52,870 nucleotides of DNA from a virus. The translations under genes were made by a program, and so were the position numbers. Shown piece by piece: positions 7,449 to 15,506 of this stretch. Positions within the stretch are counted from its first letter, which is position 1. Each line of letters starts with the position of its first letter. The DNA is taken from IMG/VR virus record IMGVR_UViG_3300044941_000088, positions 1 to 52,870 of that record; one strand, given 5' to 3'. Under the pieces are notes generated by a model. That model was not told the DNA's origin. It worked only from the letters and a program-made list of their open reading frames with translations, and searched no databases.

Positions 7449-8182
7449 ATGGCAAAGCCGGGAGACAAGTCGTTCAAGCAGGCCTTTGCAGAGGCGCGGA
7501 AACAGTTGGGGCCGGGCAAGACGTTCACTTGGAACGGCAAGGTCTATACTACAAACTACAAGGAAGAGGCGTCGAGTGCTTCAAGGCCGACACCTCGTGG
7601 CGCGACCAGTTCTGAGCGTGGAGACAACGCCCAGCGCAACTCCTCTGCGCCTAGGCCTAAAGCGAGGCCTGTAAACACAGCGCCAGAGTCGTCGCCGAGG
7701 CCCAAATCCCGTCCTGAAGTAAAGCCGGGCATCTCTGTTCTGAGCGAGACGGACTCGCCGAGTAGGCCCCCGCGCCTACTGGGCGGGGATCGGATGTCAG
7801 GCGACCTGCTGCGGACTCTCCGCCCGCTCGCATCACGGACTCGCCGAGTAGGCCTACCGCGCCGTCTTCGGGCCGCGAGAAATCGCCTGACCCCATCTCG
7901 TCATTACCGCCCGCATCTCGGCGTCCGCAGCCCAAATCTGCTGAGGCGCGGATGAAAAGCCCGACGGCTTCAAAACCCGTCTCTGCGGAGTCCAGGATGA
8001 CTCGACATGGCTCGAGCGTCCGTATCGCCCCGGAAGCGCGCGATGAGGTCGTAAGATATAAGAAGCGCGCTAGGGAGGAAGCAGAGCGGAAACAGAGGGC
8101 TGAAAAGCGCGCTGCGAGACTTCAAGAATGGCTTGACTCGACCACGCTGCCATACGAAGACTTGTCCAAGAACCGCAAGTAG
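7449..8182 (+). CDS. Small virion-region protein, interrupted by a frameshift in a C5 run
   Basis: The N-terminus (MAKPGDKSFKQAFAEARKQ, then 'KTFTWNGKVYTT') matches a short motif seen in many phage proteins near the scaffold and coat genes. Frame 1 runs to 7955 but becomes implausible after about 7770. A second frame, open from just after 7760 to TAA 8182, carries the natural continuation ('PPARITDSPSRPTAPSSG' ... a charged helical C-terminus ending SKNRK). The motif TDSPSRP occurs once in each frame (DNA near 7748-7767 and 7836-7855). Adding one C to the C5 run at about 7767-7771 aligns both copies and gives one 244-residue protein. The middle is Pro/Ser/Arg-rich, hence probably disordered. 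Function is unknown. Confidence 0.65.
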
Positions 8183-8368
8183 CGCGAATCGCTCTTGCAA
8201 CGGGCTTGCGTATCGTGCAATATCGTGCAGAGCGGTCCTCCCGAAAGGCACAACCGCTTTCCGACAAGCAGCCCTAGCCGCTGCGCCTCCATACCGGATT
8301 GCTTTCCGCATGGCGGCGTATTGCGTTCAAGCGTCCGGTGAACCGAAACGCTTGTAGGGAGCAACTAA
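8183..8368 (+). promoter_or_regulatory. Leader upstream of the coat gene with nested hairpin
   Basis: This 186-bp gap holds a hairpin CAAGCGT (8328-8334) / ACGCTTG (8348-8354) with an inner CGGT/ACCG pairing. It is followed by the coat SD GGGAG. A poor -35/-10 pair (TTGCAA, 17 bp, CAATAT) precedes it around 8195-8223. It could be an mRNA-stability leader for the most abundant protein. Confidence 0.4.
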
Positions 8369-9355
8369 ATGCCTCTGTCGTCTGCAACGAACCGCTACCC
8401 TGGTGGCACTGGTGCGGCGATCTCGTCCCCGGCGTCCTACTCTGGAACGTTTATCCCGCAAATCTGGTCGTCGAAACTTCTGATGAAGTTCTACGACGCG
8501 ACCGTTCTCGCGGGCATCTCCAACACGGAGTATGAGGGCGAGTTCCAGAACAAGGGCGATACGGTCATCATCCGGCAGCGCCCTGACATCACCATCAGGA
8601 ACTACTCGCCTGATCAGGAGCTCGTGATCGAGCGTCCGAACGCGCCGACCGTCGAGATGACGATCGACTACGCGAAATACTTCGCGCCGATCGTTGACGA
8701 CGTTTGGAAGTATCAGGCCGACATGGACCTGCTCGGAATGTGGGCCGAAGAAGCCGCGTCTGCGATCAAGGTCCAAATCGACGCCGAGCTTTTGCAGCAA
8801 GTATTTCTTGGCGGCGCGCACACGACCAACCGTGGCACGGCGGCTGGTCGGATCAGCGGCAACGTGAACCTTGGTGTCACGACAAACCCGCGCGTAGTTG
8901 TTCCGCGCAACCCGACCGGCACGCAGATTGAAATCCTTGACCTGCTTGTCGATATCGCTCAGGTTCTCGACGAGAACAACGTTCCTGAAACAGGACGGTG
9001 GGTTGTGCTACCTATGTGGGCCATCGCCATGCTGAAGAAGAGCGAATTGCGGCACGCAGAAAAAATGGGTGATAGCACTTCTGTGCTTCGCAATGGCATG
9101 GTCGGCACCATCGACCGCTTCACGGTCTACTCGTCCAACCAGTTGCCGCGCGGCACGCAGTCCGGCTTGGCAGCGAACGAGACAGCGATCTTTGCTGGGC
9201 ACAGCCAAGCCGTCTCTTTCGCGTCTCAGATCAACAAGATTGAGACGATGCGGTCGGAGCGGACTTTCGGCACGATCCTGCGCGGCCTGCAAGTCTACGG
9301 CTGCAAGGTTCTGCATCCGCGCCTGCTGGCCCAAGCCATCATCACTCGCGGCTAA
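8369..9355 (+). CDS. Major capsid (coat) protein
   Basis: 328 residues from ATG 8369 with SD GGGAG. The N-terminal 'SYSGTFIPQIWSSKLLMKFY' followed by 'GDTVIIRQRPDITIRNYSP' and 'WAEEAASAIKVQIDAELLQQ' is typical of HK97-fold coat proteins of podovirus and P22-like phages. The C-terminal 'FGTILRGLQVYGCKVLHP' beta segment is also typical. It forms the icosahedral shell on the scaffold. It is followed by a perfect hairpin that may stabilise its mRNA. Confidence 0.9.
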   Translation: MPLSSATNRYPGGTGAAISSPASYSGTFIPQIWSSKLLMKFYDATVLAGISNTEYEGEFQNKGDTVIIRQRPDITIRNYSPDQELVIERPNAPTVEMTIDYAKYFAPIVDDVWKYQADMDLLGMWAEEAASAIKVQIDAELLQQVFLGGAHTTNRGTAAGRISGNVNLGVTTNPRVVVPRNPTGTQIEILDLLVDIAQVLDENNVPETGRWVVLPMWAIAMLKKSELRHAEKMGDSTSVLRNGMVGTIDRFTVYSSNQLPRGTQSGLAANETAIFAGHSQAVSFASQINKIETMRSERTFGTILRGLQVYGCKVLHPRLLAQAIITRG

Positions 9356-9361
9356 GCGCAC

Positions 9362-9388
9362 GGCCTCCGAGGATTAGCCTCGGAGGCC
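9362..9388 (+). terminator. Perfect 11-bp hairpin after coat gene
   Basis: GGCCTCCGAGG (9362-9372) pairs with CCTCGGAGGCC (9378-9388) around ATTAG, 6 bp past the coat stop. It lacks a U-tract, so it may limit exonuclease decay or partly attenuate downstream transcription. Confidence 0.6.
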
Positions 9389-9400
9389 AGCACACTCTAC

Positions 9401-9417
9401 GGTAACACGGAGCAACC
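9401..9417. promoter_or_regulatory. Dispersed palindrome copy before start codon
   Basis: GGTAACACGGAGCAACC ends 2 bp before the ATG at 9420 and supplies its SD (GGAG). It follows the hairpin at 9362-9388. Confidence 0.7.
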
Positions 9418-9419
9418 AC

Positions 9420-9800
9420 ATGGCGCCTCGTTTCTTCAAGAGCCAGACTGGCGACATCTACCCGGAAGCTGAGGGGTTTGAGAACTCTCGAAACTGGCAT
9501 CCTGTAAGCCCCATTGAGGCCGCAAAGTTCTTTGCGGCGCAGGGTGCCGATCTGGATGCGTTGGGGCTCGCGGATTACGCGCCCGGTGGCAAGTATGCTG
9601 CGTCTGATGTGTCGCAAGAGTCTCAGGCCCGGACCACGCGGCGGGGTCGACCCAAATCCAGCGCCGCTGCAATCGTTCTGGAAGCGATAAAGCCTGAGAC
9701 TGAACAGACGCTGGCTGGTGAAATCGGTTCTGAGCGTGGGGGCCTCGATGATCTGACCGACTTCGAGATCGACCCTTCGTTTCTTGCGGGCGATAAATGA
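9420..9800 (+). CDS. Hypothetical head-region protein (126 aa)
   Basis: ATG 9420 is preceded by the SD-bearing palindrome. The product begins MAPRFFKSQTGDIYPEAEGF, has a Gly/Ala/Arg-rich middle ('TTRRGRPKSS', AT-hook-like Gly-Arg-Pro core) and an acidic C-terminus ending DFEIDPSFLAGDK. Its place directly after the coat gene suggests a head decoration or completion protein, but no family is recognised. The TGA overlaps the next ATG. Confidence 0.65.
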   Translation: MAPRFFKSQTGDIYPEAEGFENSRNWHPVSPIEAAKFFAAQGADLDALGLADYAPGGKYAASDVSQESQARTTRRGRPKSSAAAIVLEAIKPETEQTLAGEIGSERGGLDDLTDFEIDPSFLAGDK

Positions 9801-10123
9801 TCCAGGTCTCGGTCGTTGTTACAGCGGTTCGGCATCTCGTGCAGGACACGAGCCCGTCGAATCCTCGCTATGACGACCAGACGGTTCTGCTTGCAGTCAC
9901 TGCTGCGCTTTTGAGGGTCAAGGCTCGCAGGCCGGAAGCCTTTCCATTTGGCCCTACTCCGGCGGTGACCATGGGCGGCTCCATCCCGATCGACGACATC
10001 TTCATGCCAGCGCTGGTGAAGCTCGCCGCAGGGGAGCTTCTGCTCATCAACAGCGAGTATGCAGAGAGCGGAGCGGCGGCGTCTGTGATCCAGCTCGGAG
10101 ACAATTACCTGACTGGACGGTAA
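9797..10123 (+). CDS. Head-to-tail adaptor candidate (DUF6682-like)
   Basis: 108 residues; the ATG overlaps the previous TGA (ATGA). The pattern 'VRHLVQDTSPSNPRYDDQTVLLAVTAALLRVKARRPEAF' resembles small phage adaptor proteins (DUF6682 group: 'A-x-x-L-L-x-D-T-...-R-W-D-x-x-L-L-x-W-L-N-x-a'), followed by a helical 'MPALVKLAAGELLLINSEYAE'. Such proteins bind under the portal to receive the tail tube in podoviruses. The assignment rests on motif pattern and gene order. Confidence 0.6.
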   Translation: MIQVSVVVTAVRHLVQDTSPSNPRYDDQTVLLAVTAALLRVKARRPEAFPFGPTPAVTMGGSIPIDDIFMPALVKLAAGELLLINSEYAESGAAASVIQLGDNYLTGR

Positions 10124-10124
10124 G

Positions 10125-10742
10125 ATGCAGGAAGTAGTCGCCAAGGTCGCCGCCGAGATGCCCGGCGCGGCGCAGCTAGCAGTAGAGAACGCCGTCTTGG
10201 AAGCGGCACGCGACCTTTGCTCGCGTGCCTTTGTTTGGACGCGGCTGTTCACGATTCCCATGCAGGAAAACCAGTCGACCTATACGCTCCCCGTCGCTGC
10301 TGGGGAGTGGATTGTGAAGCCGCTGCATGTTGCTGGCGCGGGCTCCACCATCGTTCCAATGGACTCGCGCATGATACAGACGCGGATGCATGGACGGGCG
10401 TTCAAGTGGAACGACTCCGCTTCTCCGGCCACGATCACGCTGATTCCGTCTGACGCAGCAGTTGTTGGAGAAGACCTCGAAGTTCTGGTCGCGCTTGCGC
10501 CGAAGACGCTCACAGCTATGCCAGTCAACGTTGCCGCGCGTTATGGGGACGCGATCAAATACGGGGCCTGCGCGTTGCTCGCCAAACAGCAGAACCGCCC
10601 CTACACCAGCCTGGTCATGGCCGCCGAGCATGGTCGGACCTACCGAGCGCTTCGGGCGCAAGCCTACAGAGACAGTATGAATGGTCTTACGGCGTATGCT
10701 CCTGCGGGCATTCTTCACAATGCTTTCAGAACTTGGGTGTAA
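10125..10742 (+). CDS. Connector / tail-tube-like protein (T7 gp11-type position)
   Basis: 205 residues, one base after the previous stop. 'VENAVLEAARDLCSRAFVWTRLFTIPMQENQSTYTLP' is a helix followed by beta-strands; 'YGDAIKYGACALLAKQQNRPYTS' and 'HGRTYRALRAQAYRD' are helices that recur in podovirus tail-tube adaptor proteins. Gene order (portal, scaffold, coat, adaptor, this gene, then a 550-residue nozzle-like protein) matches T7-like and related podoviruses. Confidence 0.6.
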   Translation: MQEVVAKVAAEMPGAAQLAVENAVLEAARDLCSRAFVWTRLFTIPMQENQSTYTLPVAAGEWIVKPLHVAGAGSTIVPMDSRMIQTRMHGRAFKWNDSASPATITLIPSDAAVVGEDLEVLVALAPKTLTAMPVNVAARYGDAIKYGACALLAKQQNRPYTSLVMAAEHGRTYRALRAQAYRDSMNGLTAYAPAGILHNAFRTWV

Positions 10743-10744
10743 TT

Positions 10745-10936
10745 ATGACGTTTGCTCAGTGGCACGAAGAGCTTAGAGGCCGCCTGAGTTTCAGGGCGCT
10801 TGCCGCCGATCTTGGTGTGTCGCACTCCTATGTATGGGCGCTTGTCCGTGGACGCAGGCGGCCCGGACGCGCCCTTGCAATCCGCATCGAGAAATACACA
10901 AGCGGGCTGGTTACTGTGCAAAGCTGGCAGGATTGA
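10745..10936 (+). CDS. Cro/C1-type helix-turn-helix DNA-binding protein
   Basis: 63 residues from ATG 10745, 2 bp after the tail-tube gene. Residues 16-36 (FRALAADLGVSHSYVWALVRG) have the HTH pattern: Ala-Ala-Asp-Leu-Gly-Val-Ser turn and a Ser-Tyr-Val-Trp recognition helix. A basic RGRRRPG segment follows. The protein is small enough to be a single HTH dimeriser. It is encoded in the structural operon rather than near the early regulatory hub, so late feedback control is a possibility. It is a candidate ligand for the dispersed palindrome, purely by inference. Confidence 0.7.
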   Translation: MTFAQWHEELRGRLSFRALAADLGVSHSYVWALVRGRRRPGRALAIRIEKYTSGLVTVQSWQD

Positions 10937-10938
10937 GC

Positions 10939-12591
10939 ATGATCCGCATTGAAGCGTTCTTGAACGCCAAGCCTGCCCAATCGCCCCGCATGGCCGCGCG
11001 GTCGAACTCTGCCAGTTGGGCAGAAAACTGCGATGTCAGATCGGGGTGCCTCGAAGGCATACGCCAGCCGCGCCCTGTAGCCGCAGTGTCGGGCGGACCG
11101 TTCAGCAAAGCCGTTCGGATCAGGAAACGTTCTACGGACGAACTGTTGTGGGTCGGCCTGTCATCTCCATACGCGGAGCTGGTGCAAAGCCCGGTCCTGA
11201 ACGATGCCTTCGACAGGGTGTATCTGTTCGCGCCGAACGAGCCACCGAAGGTATCGACGTTTGACAGGTTGAAGGACGGCCTCGGGTTCAGTCTCCTCGC
11301 TGTCTCCGGCCCTCAGCACGAGCCGATTGCGACCGTCGAGGGCACGCCGACCAACACTTCGATTTTTCTGAAGGAAACCAGGGCCTACATCTTCACCTAC
11401 ATCACCAGTTGGGGAGAAGAGTCGGCGCCTTCTTTGCCGGTCACTGTTGACGTTCTGCCTGGGCAGCGTGTGAGGCTGACTAACCTGATGCCGCCAAGCC
11501 CCCCTGCGCTGGACGGGCGATCTTGGCAGTCTGTGCGGCTCTACAGGACGGTTGTGGCCCTTTCGACGGTCGAGTTCTACACCGTTGAGGATGTGCCTTG
11601 GGGCACAGACGAGTTCGTTGACGACCGCGCTACGTCGCGCGTCGTGCTCAATCGGGTGTTTGACAGCAGTAACGATCCTTTGCCGGACGGGTTTTGGGGC
11701 ACCAGGTCGCACCCCAGCGGGTCGCTGGTCGCGTTCAAGGGTAACACGGTTCGGTTCTCTGTTCCTTACCTGCCTCATGCGTGGCCGGACGAGTGGCGTT
11801 GGGGGTTTCCTGACGAGATCGTGGCGGTTGAAGTTTACGGTCAGAATGTGTTTGTGATGACCGAAAGCGGTTTTCATACCATGTTCGGCGCTCGGGCGCC
11901 TGAGCTGGGTATTGTCGCCTACCCTTACCCGATGCCGTGTCTCAGCTACGGCTCTGTGGTCAACACCCCTCAGGGGGTGTTTTTTATGACGCAGCACGGC
12001 TTGGCCGTAGCAAGCGGCGGCCCGCCGAAAGATTTTACCAAGGGGTTGATTAGTAGCGATCAGTGGCGGCGTGCTTTCGCTCGTGAAGCGTTTTCTTGTT
12101 ATGACGACGGATACTACACAGCTATCTTTGATGACGGCACCGGCTTTCGTATCGACCTTGAGCAGGGCACTGGACTTTCAACGCTTTCTTACGACCGGCT
12201 CTATTTGCCGCACACGGACCGTTACACCGGAGTAACCTTCGGTTTCGCCGATGGAGTGGTCCACGAGCTGAACCCGCCGGATGGCGCGCCCAAGACCTAC
12301 ATGTGGCAGTCTGGCGACTACGTTCTGGCAAAGCCGATGAACCTGGAAGCCTTGGAGGTCGATTTCGACGAGCTTCCGCCGGGGTTGGTTGACGACCCGA
12401 TGTGCCAGCAGGTTCGGATCATGGTATGGGCGGACGGCAACCAGATTGTAGACCAGTGGACGCCGAGGCGCGTGCCGATGACGCTGCCAGCGGGCCGGGA
12501 GTTTGCCGTGTGGCGCGTGGCGGTTCAGGGCTGCGCGCCTTTGCACTCGATTGCTGTAGCGGCGACGGTCAAGGGGCTGGCTCGTGTCTAA
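10939..12591 (+). CDS. Tail nozzle / large tail-tube protein (T7 gp12-like role)
   Basis: 550 residues from ATG 10939; the longer in-frame ORF from 10834 lies inside the HTH gene. The N-terminal 'IRIEAFLNAKPAQSPRM' and repeated beta-propeller-like strands fit podovirus nozzle proteins: 'YLFAPNEPPK', 'ETRAYIFTYITSWGEESAPS', 'SVRLYRTV', 'GVFFMTQHGLAVASGG', 'SCYDDGYYTAIFDDG'. These form the distal tail end through which DNA leaves. It contains a palindrome copy at 12221-12237. It overlaps the following gene by 8 nt. Confidence 0.75.
   Translation: MIRIEAFLNAKPAQSPRMAARSNSASWAENCDVRSGCLEGIRQPRPVAAVSGGPFSKAVRIRKRSTDELLWVGLSSPYAELVQSPVLNDAFDRVYLFAPNEPPKVSTFDRLKDGLGFSLLAVSGPQHEPIATVEGTPTNTSIFLKETRAYIFTYITSWGEESAPSLPVTVDVLPGQRVRLTNLMPPSPPALDGRSWQSVRLYRTVVALSTVEFYTVEDVPWGTDEFVDDRATSRVVLNRVFDSSNDPLPDGFWGTRSHPSGSLVAFKGNTVRFSVPYLPHAWPDEWRWGFPDEIVAVEVYGQNVFVMTESGFHTMFGARAPELGIVAYPYPMPCLSYGSVVNTPQGVFFMTQHGLAVASGGPPKDFTKGLISSDQWRRAFAREAFSCYDDGYYTAIFDDGTGFRIDLEQGTGLSTLSYDRLYLPHTDRYTGVTFGFADGVVHELNPPDGAPKTYMWQSGDYVLAKPMNLEALEVDFDELPPGLVDDPMCQQVRIMVWADGNQIVDQWTPRRVPMTLPAGREFAVWRVAVQGCAPLHSIAVAATVKGLARV
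12221..12237. promoter_or_regulatory. Dispersed palindrome copy inside tail gene
   Basis: GTTACACCGGAGTAACC lies within the coding sequence, far from any start codon. It shows that the site also occurs inside genes. Confidence 0.55.
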
Positions 12592-13255
12592 CCACAAGCT
12601 CCCTATCCCAGAGCCGGGGATGACGCTTGAGAGCGTCATTGAAGCGGTCAGGCACATCAAGCTCCGTTTAGAAGCAGAGCCGGTCAGAATATCTACGCTT
12701 GGCGAGCGGGCGTTGGCAGCGTCAGCGTCGGTTGAAGAGGCCGCTGCGCAGCAGGCGAACACGCTTGCGGCCCAGACAGTCGCGCTTCAGGCTCAGACCG
12801 CAGATCATGCTTTGCGGCTGGACGCAGCTGAAGCCAATATCTCGTCGTCTGCTACAGCGGTCGCAGGGCTACAGGGCGCTTTTGCGGACCTCCAATCATC
12901 GCTGCAAAGTCTCGAAGTTGCACTTTCGGCGCTTTCTGCGGCTTTGAGCACCAAGTCCACGGTATCGAGTGGTATGCACGCCGGAGCGAGTTTCACGCTG
13001 ACCTCCGCCCCAGGTCGCGTGCTGATGCTTTTCGCCGCTGGCGCGTGGGGTGGCGATACAGCCGCGCACACTGTTACTATTAGGTATAACGGTGTCGATG
13101 TTGCCTCGCACCCGCTACGGCAAGCATCTACAAACGACCGAATTGGCGTCGGCTTGGTGGCCCGCGTAGAAGCGGTAGCGTCTACTGTATGCGAGCTGGT
13201 TGTAACAGGCGGAACTCTCTACGATCCAGTGATAACCTGGGTAGAGATAGGCTAG
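12584..13255 (+). CDS. Coiled-coil virion protein with C-terminal beta domain
   Basis: 223 residues using GTG 12584 (SD AAGGGG 8 nt upstream) that overlaps the nozzle gene stop. Residues 35-125 are Ala/Gln/Leu-rich heptad coiled coil ('VEEAAAQQANTLAAQTVALQAQ'-like). The last about 90 residues are a beta-rich globular domain ('APGRVLMLFAAGAWGGDTAAH', 'TVTIRYNGVDVAS'). This rod-plus-head design fits a fibre, needle or fibre-attachment protein. No catalytic motif is visible. Confidence 0.65.
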   Translation: MSNHKLPIPEPGMTLESVIEAVRHIKLRLEAEPVRISTLGERALAASASVEEAAAQQANTLAAQTVALQAQTADHALRLDAAEANISSSATAVAGLQGAFADLQSSLQSLEVALSALSAALSTKSTVSSGMHAGASFTLTSAPGRVLMLFAAGAWGGDTAAHTVTIRYNGVDVASHPLRQASTNDRIGVGLVARVEAVASTVCELVVTGGTLYDPVITWVEIG

Positions 13256-13261
13256 CATGGT

Positions 13262-13714
13262 ATGTCGTGGTGGCTCGTCAGAGATTCTAAGAGAGCAGAA
13301 GCGCTACTAAAGGCTTTGCACGACTACACGCCGCCGCTGCCGCTGTTTTTCGAGGACGAGAAAGGGTTACTCGGTGTAGTCGTGTTCGAAAAATACACCG
13401 GCGCGGGCGGCAGTGTGACGGTTCACTTTGCCGGGTTCAGGAAGGGCTGGCTAAAAGCGTCGATACTTCGGGCGTGTTCTTGGTATGTGTTCGGCCATCT
13501 AAAGTGTGCTCAGGTCATGGCTGAGGTCAATGGCACCAACCTAAAGGTGCGCCGGATGGCCGAGAAGTTCGGTTTTGTCGAGCTTTACAGGGTGCAAGGC
13601 TATTTCCCCGGTAGCGATCTGTGCGTATACTTACTCGCCAAGGCTCGCTGCCGTTACTACCGAGAGGAGTCAGACAATGGGGATGCCTGCGCCACCTCCG
13701 GCGCCGCCGTATGA
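13262..13714 (+). CDS. GNAT-like acetyltransferase-fold protein
   Basis: 150 residues from ATG 13262. The order of elements fits a GNAT fold: 'LLGVVVFEKYTGAGGSVTVHFAG' strands, 'KGWLKASILRACSWYVFGHLKCAQVMAEVNGTNLKVRRMAEKFGFVELYRVQGYFPGSD'. The 'N-x-x-x-R-R-M-A-E-K-F-G-F' stretch is the GNAT motif A/B tail. GNAT-like genes are found in the virion clusters of several podoviruses; the substrate is unknown. The start of the next gene lies 38 bp inside its 3' end in another frame. Confidence 0.7.
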   Translation: MSWWLVRDSKRAEALLKALHDYTPPLPLFFEDEKGLLGVVVFEKYTGAGGSVTVHFAGFRKGWLKASILRACSWYVFGHLKCAQVMAEVNGTNLKVRRMAEKFGFVELYRVQGYFPGSDLCVYLLAKARCRYYREESDNGDACATSGAAV

Positions 13715-14693
13715 GAAGCTCCTTGCGTTTGCCGAACGTCAGGCAGAAAAGAACAACGCGCTGACCGAGGAGTTTCTTTCGTTTACGAAAGAAGCCTTTG
13801 CCAAGCAGGACGCGCGGGCGGACCAGTTCTATGAAATCCAGCGGCCAGAAATGGAGGCGGCGGCTCGGTTTTCGCAAGAGCAGCGAGAGCGCTACCGACA
13901 GATGGGTATGCCGCTGGAAGACGAGCTTGCTACCAAACTGAAGCAGTGGTCGTCGCCAGAGCGCACTGAGCAGGAGGTTGCAGCAGCCGTTGGCGACGTG
14001 ACTGCTGCGACAGAGGCCGAGCGGCGCAACCTGTATTCGCGGCTGGCCGATATGGGAGTTGACCCTTCTCAGGTTGCAGCCACCGGGCTCGACAAGCGGA
14101 TAAGCGCAATCACGGCGGCGCAGAAAGCCGCCGCAGCGACGGGGGCGCGGAGAGCCACAGAGGCAGTCGGGCTGGACAGGCTGGCGTCCGCCGCCAACAT
14201 CTATCGCGGGCTGCCGCAGGTCGCAGCAGAAGCCGCCCAGTCTAGTGTCATGACGGGCGCGGCAGGCCTTGACGCAAGTGGGGCCGCGAAGCAGTTTGGC
14301 CAGCGGGGGTATGCGCAAGGCAGTGATATGCTGGCGAACAGCACAGGTAAGCTCAACAGCGCCTATGGCGTAGCCTCTGACATCTACAAAGGTCAACTCT
14401 CGGCGTATGACATGCAGCTCAGAAACAGCCCGTGGAACGTTGCTGCCGGGCTTCTTGGGATGGGATTGGGGCGCTTTGGTTTTGCGGAAGGCATTCCGGT
14501 GATTCCAAGCACCATGTCGCCTTCGCGAGGCGTCGTTCCCGACGACATCCCGGCGGCAGTTAGCGCCGGGGAAGCCGTGCTTGATCGCGATACCGTGGCG
14601 TGGCATGGGGTCAAGACGATTAGCAAGATGATGCAGGAAGCCAAGCAGGGTATGCGTGGGCTCCCTGCTGAGAAAAAGGTTCCCGCCCGATGA
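13677..14693 (+). CDS. Internal virion protein candidate A (338 aa)
   Basis: The start is ATG 13677 with SD GAGGAG; the same frame extends upstream into the GNAT gene and is rejected. The N-terminus is proline-rich (MGMPAPPPAPPYEKLLAF), followed by long charged helices ('LTEEFLSFTKEAFAKQDARADQFYEIQRPEMEAAARFSQEQRERYRQ'). The middle is Ala-rich and helical; the C-terminus includes 'GVVPDDIPAAVSAGEAVLDRDTVA'. Helical Ala-rich proteins at this place in podoviruses are usually ejected core proteins. No lytic motif is visible. Confidence 0.65.
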   Translation: MGMPAPPPAPPYEKLLAFAERQAEKNNALTEEFLSFTKEAFAKQDARADQFYEIQRPEMEAAARFSQEQRERYRQMGMPLEDELATKLKQWSSPERTEQEVAAAVGDVTAATEAERRNLYSRLADMGVDPSQVAATGLDKRISAITAAQKAAAATGARRATEAVGLDRLASAANIYRGLPQVAAEAAQSSVMTGAAGLDASGAAKQFGQRGYAQGSDMLANSTGKLNSAYGVASDIYKGQLSAYDMQLRNSPWNVAAGLLGMGLGRFGFAEGIPVIPSTMSPSRGVVPDDIPAAVSAGEAVLDRDTVAWHGVKTISKMMQEAKQGMRGLPAEKKVPAR

Positions 14694-15505
14694 GCTACAT
14701 TATCGACGCCTTTTTGAAAGGGTATGCGATTGGCTCTGACATGTATGAGCGCGAGCTCAAAGCCAAGCTCGGTGAGCTCGTTGCCAAGATGGAGGAGTCG
14801 CCGACCGATGAACTGCTCGGAGAAGCGACAGACACCTTGGCTGAGATCGAACGCAGGGGAGGCGATGGTGACGGGTTTTTCAGCTCAGTCCTTTCGGTTT
14901 TCAGAAGGCGCGCAGCTGGTCAAAATGAGGCTAACCAAACTTCTGAGGCCGTTGGGCTCCCGTCGGTCCGAGCTTCTACGCGCACCCCGCAGGCCCCGCA
15001 GGCCCCGCAGGCCCCGCCAGCCGCAACTGGGGCGGCTGCGGATGTCGCGACTGAAAGCGATTCGGTCGACCCGTCTAAAGATTTTCTGCTTGGCATCTTT
15101 GGAGGAACAAACGGGCTTAGGGCCAAGGTGCGCACCGCTAGCGGCGAAGTCATAGACCTGTCGCCCGGAGCGAATTTCAACGGGCTGTTGTTTGTCGGAG
15201 GGGACAGACAGACGGCGACATTTGAGCGCAATGGTCAGCAGTATCGCGTTGGCGTAGGCCAGCCGCTTTCAGGGCTTGCGACTCAGACACCGCCGCCTGC
15301 GCAGCCCGCGCCGCCCGCAGGTTTGCCGAGAGAAGCGCCTCAAGGCGCGATGGGAGCGCAGGGCGCAGTTACACCGGGTAACGTTCCGATGCGGCAGGGA
15401 CAGTCGCAAGCCCCGCAATCGCCGATTGTGCAAGACCCGTTGAAACAGCCGCAAGGCGTGCCGACGCCCGGAGTGGTATGGTATCCAAGAACAAGGGCCA
15501 ATTGA
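14690..15505 (+). CDS. Internal virion protein candidate B (271 aa)
   Basis: ATG 14690 overlaps the previous stop (ATGA). An N-terminal helical region (1-70) is followed by a Pro-Gln-Ala tandem repeat ((CAGGCCCCG)n at about 14986-15018). A central globular beta segment ('LRAKVRTASGEVIDLSPGANFNGLLFVGGDRQTATFERNGQQYRVG') and a second Pro/Gln/Gly-rich tail follow. It contains a weak palindrome copy at 15368-15382. Domain arrangement and neighbours suggest a virion core protein; function is unknown. Confidence 0.6.
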   Translation: MSYIIDAFLKGYAIGSDMYERELKAKLGELVAKMEESPTDELLGEATDTLAEIERRGGDGDGFFSSVLSVFRRRAAGQNEANQTSEAVGLPSVRASTRTPQAPQAPQAPPAATGAAADVATESDSVDPSKDFLLGIFGGTNGLRAKVRTASGEVIDLSPGANFNGLLFVGGDRQTATFERNGQQYRVGVGQPLSGLATQTPPPAQPAPPAGLPREAPQGAMGAQGAVTPGNVPMRQGQSQAPQSPIVQDPLKQPQGVPTPGVVWYPRTRAN

Positions 15506-15506
15506 G

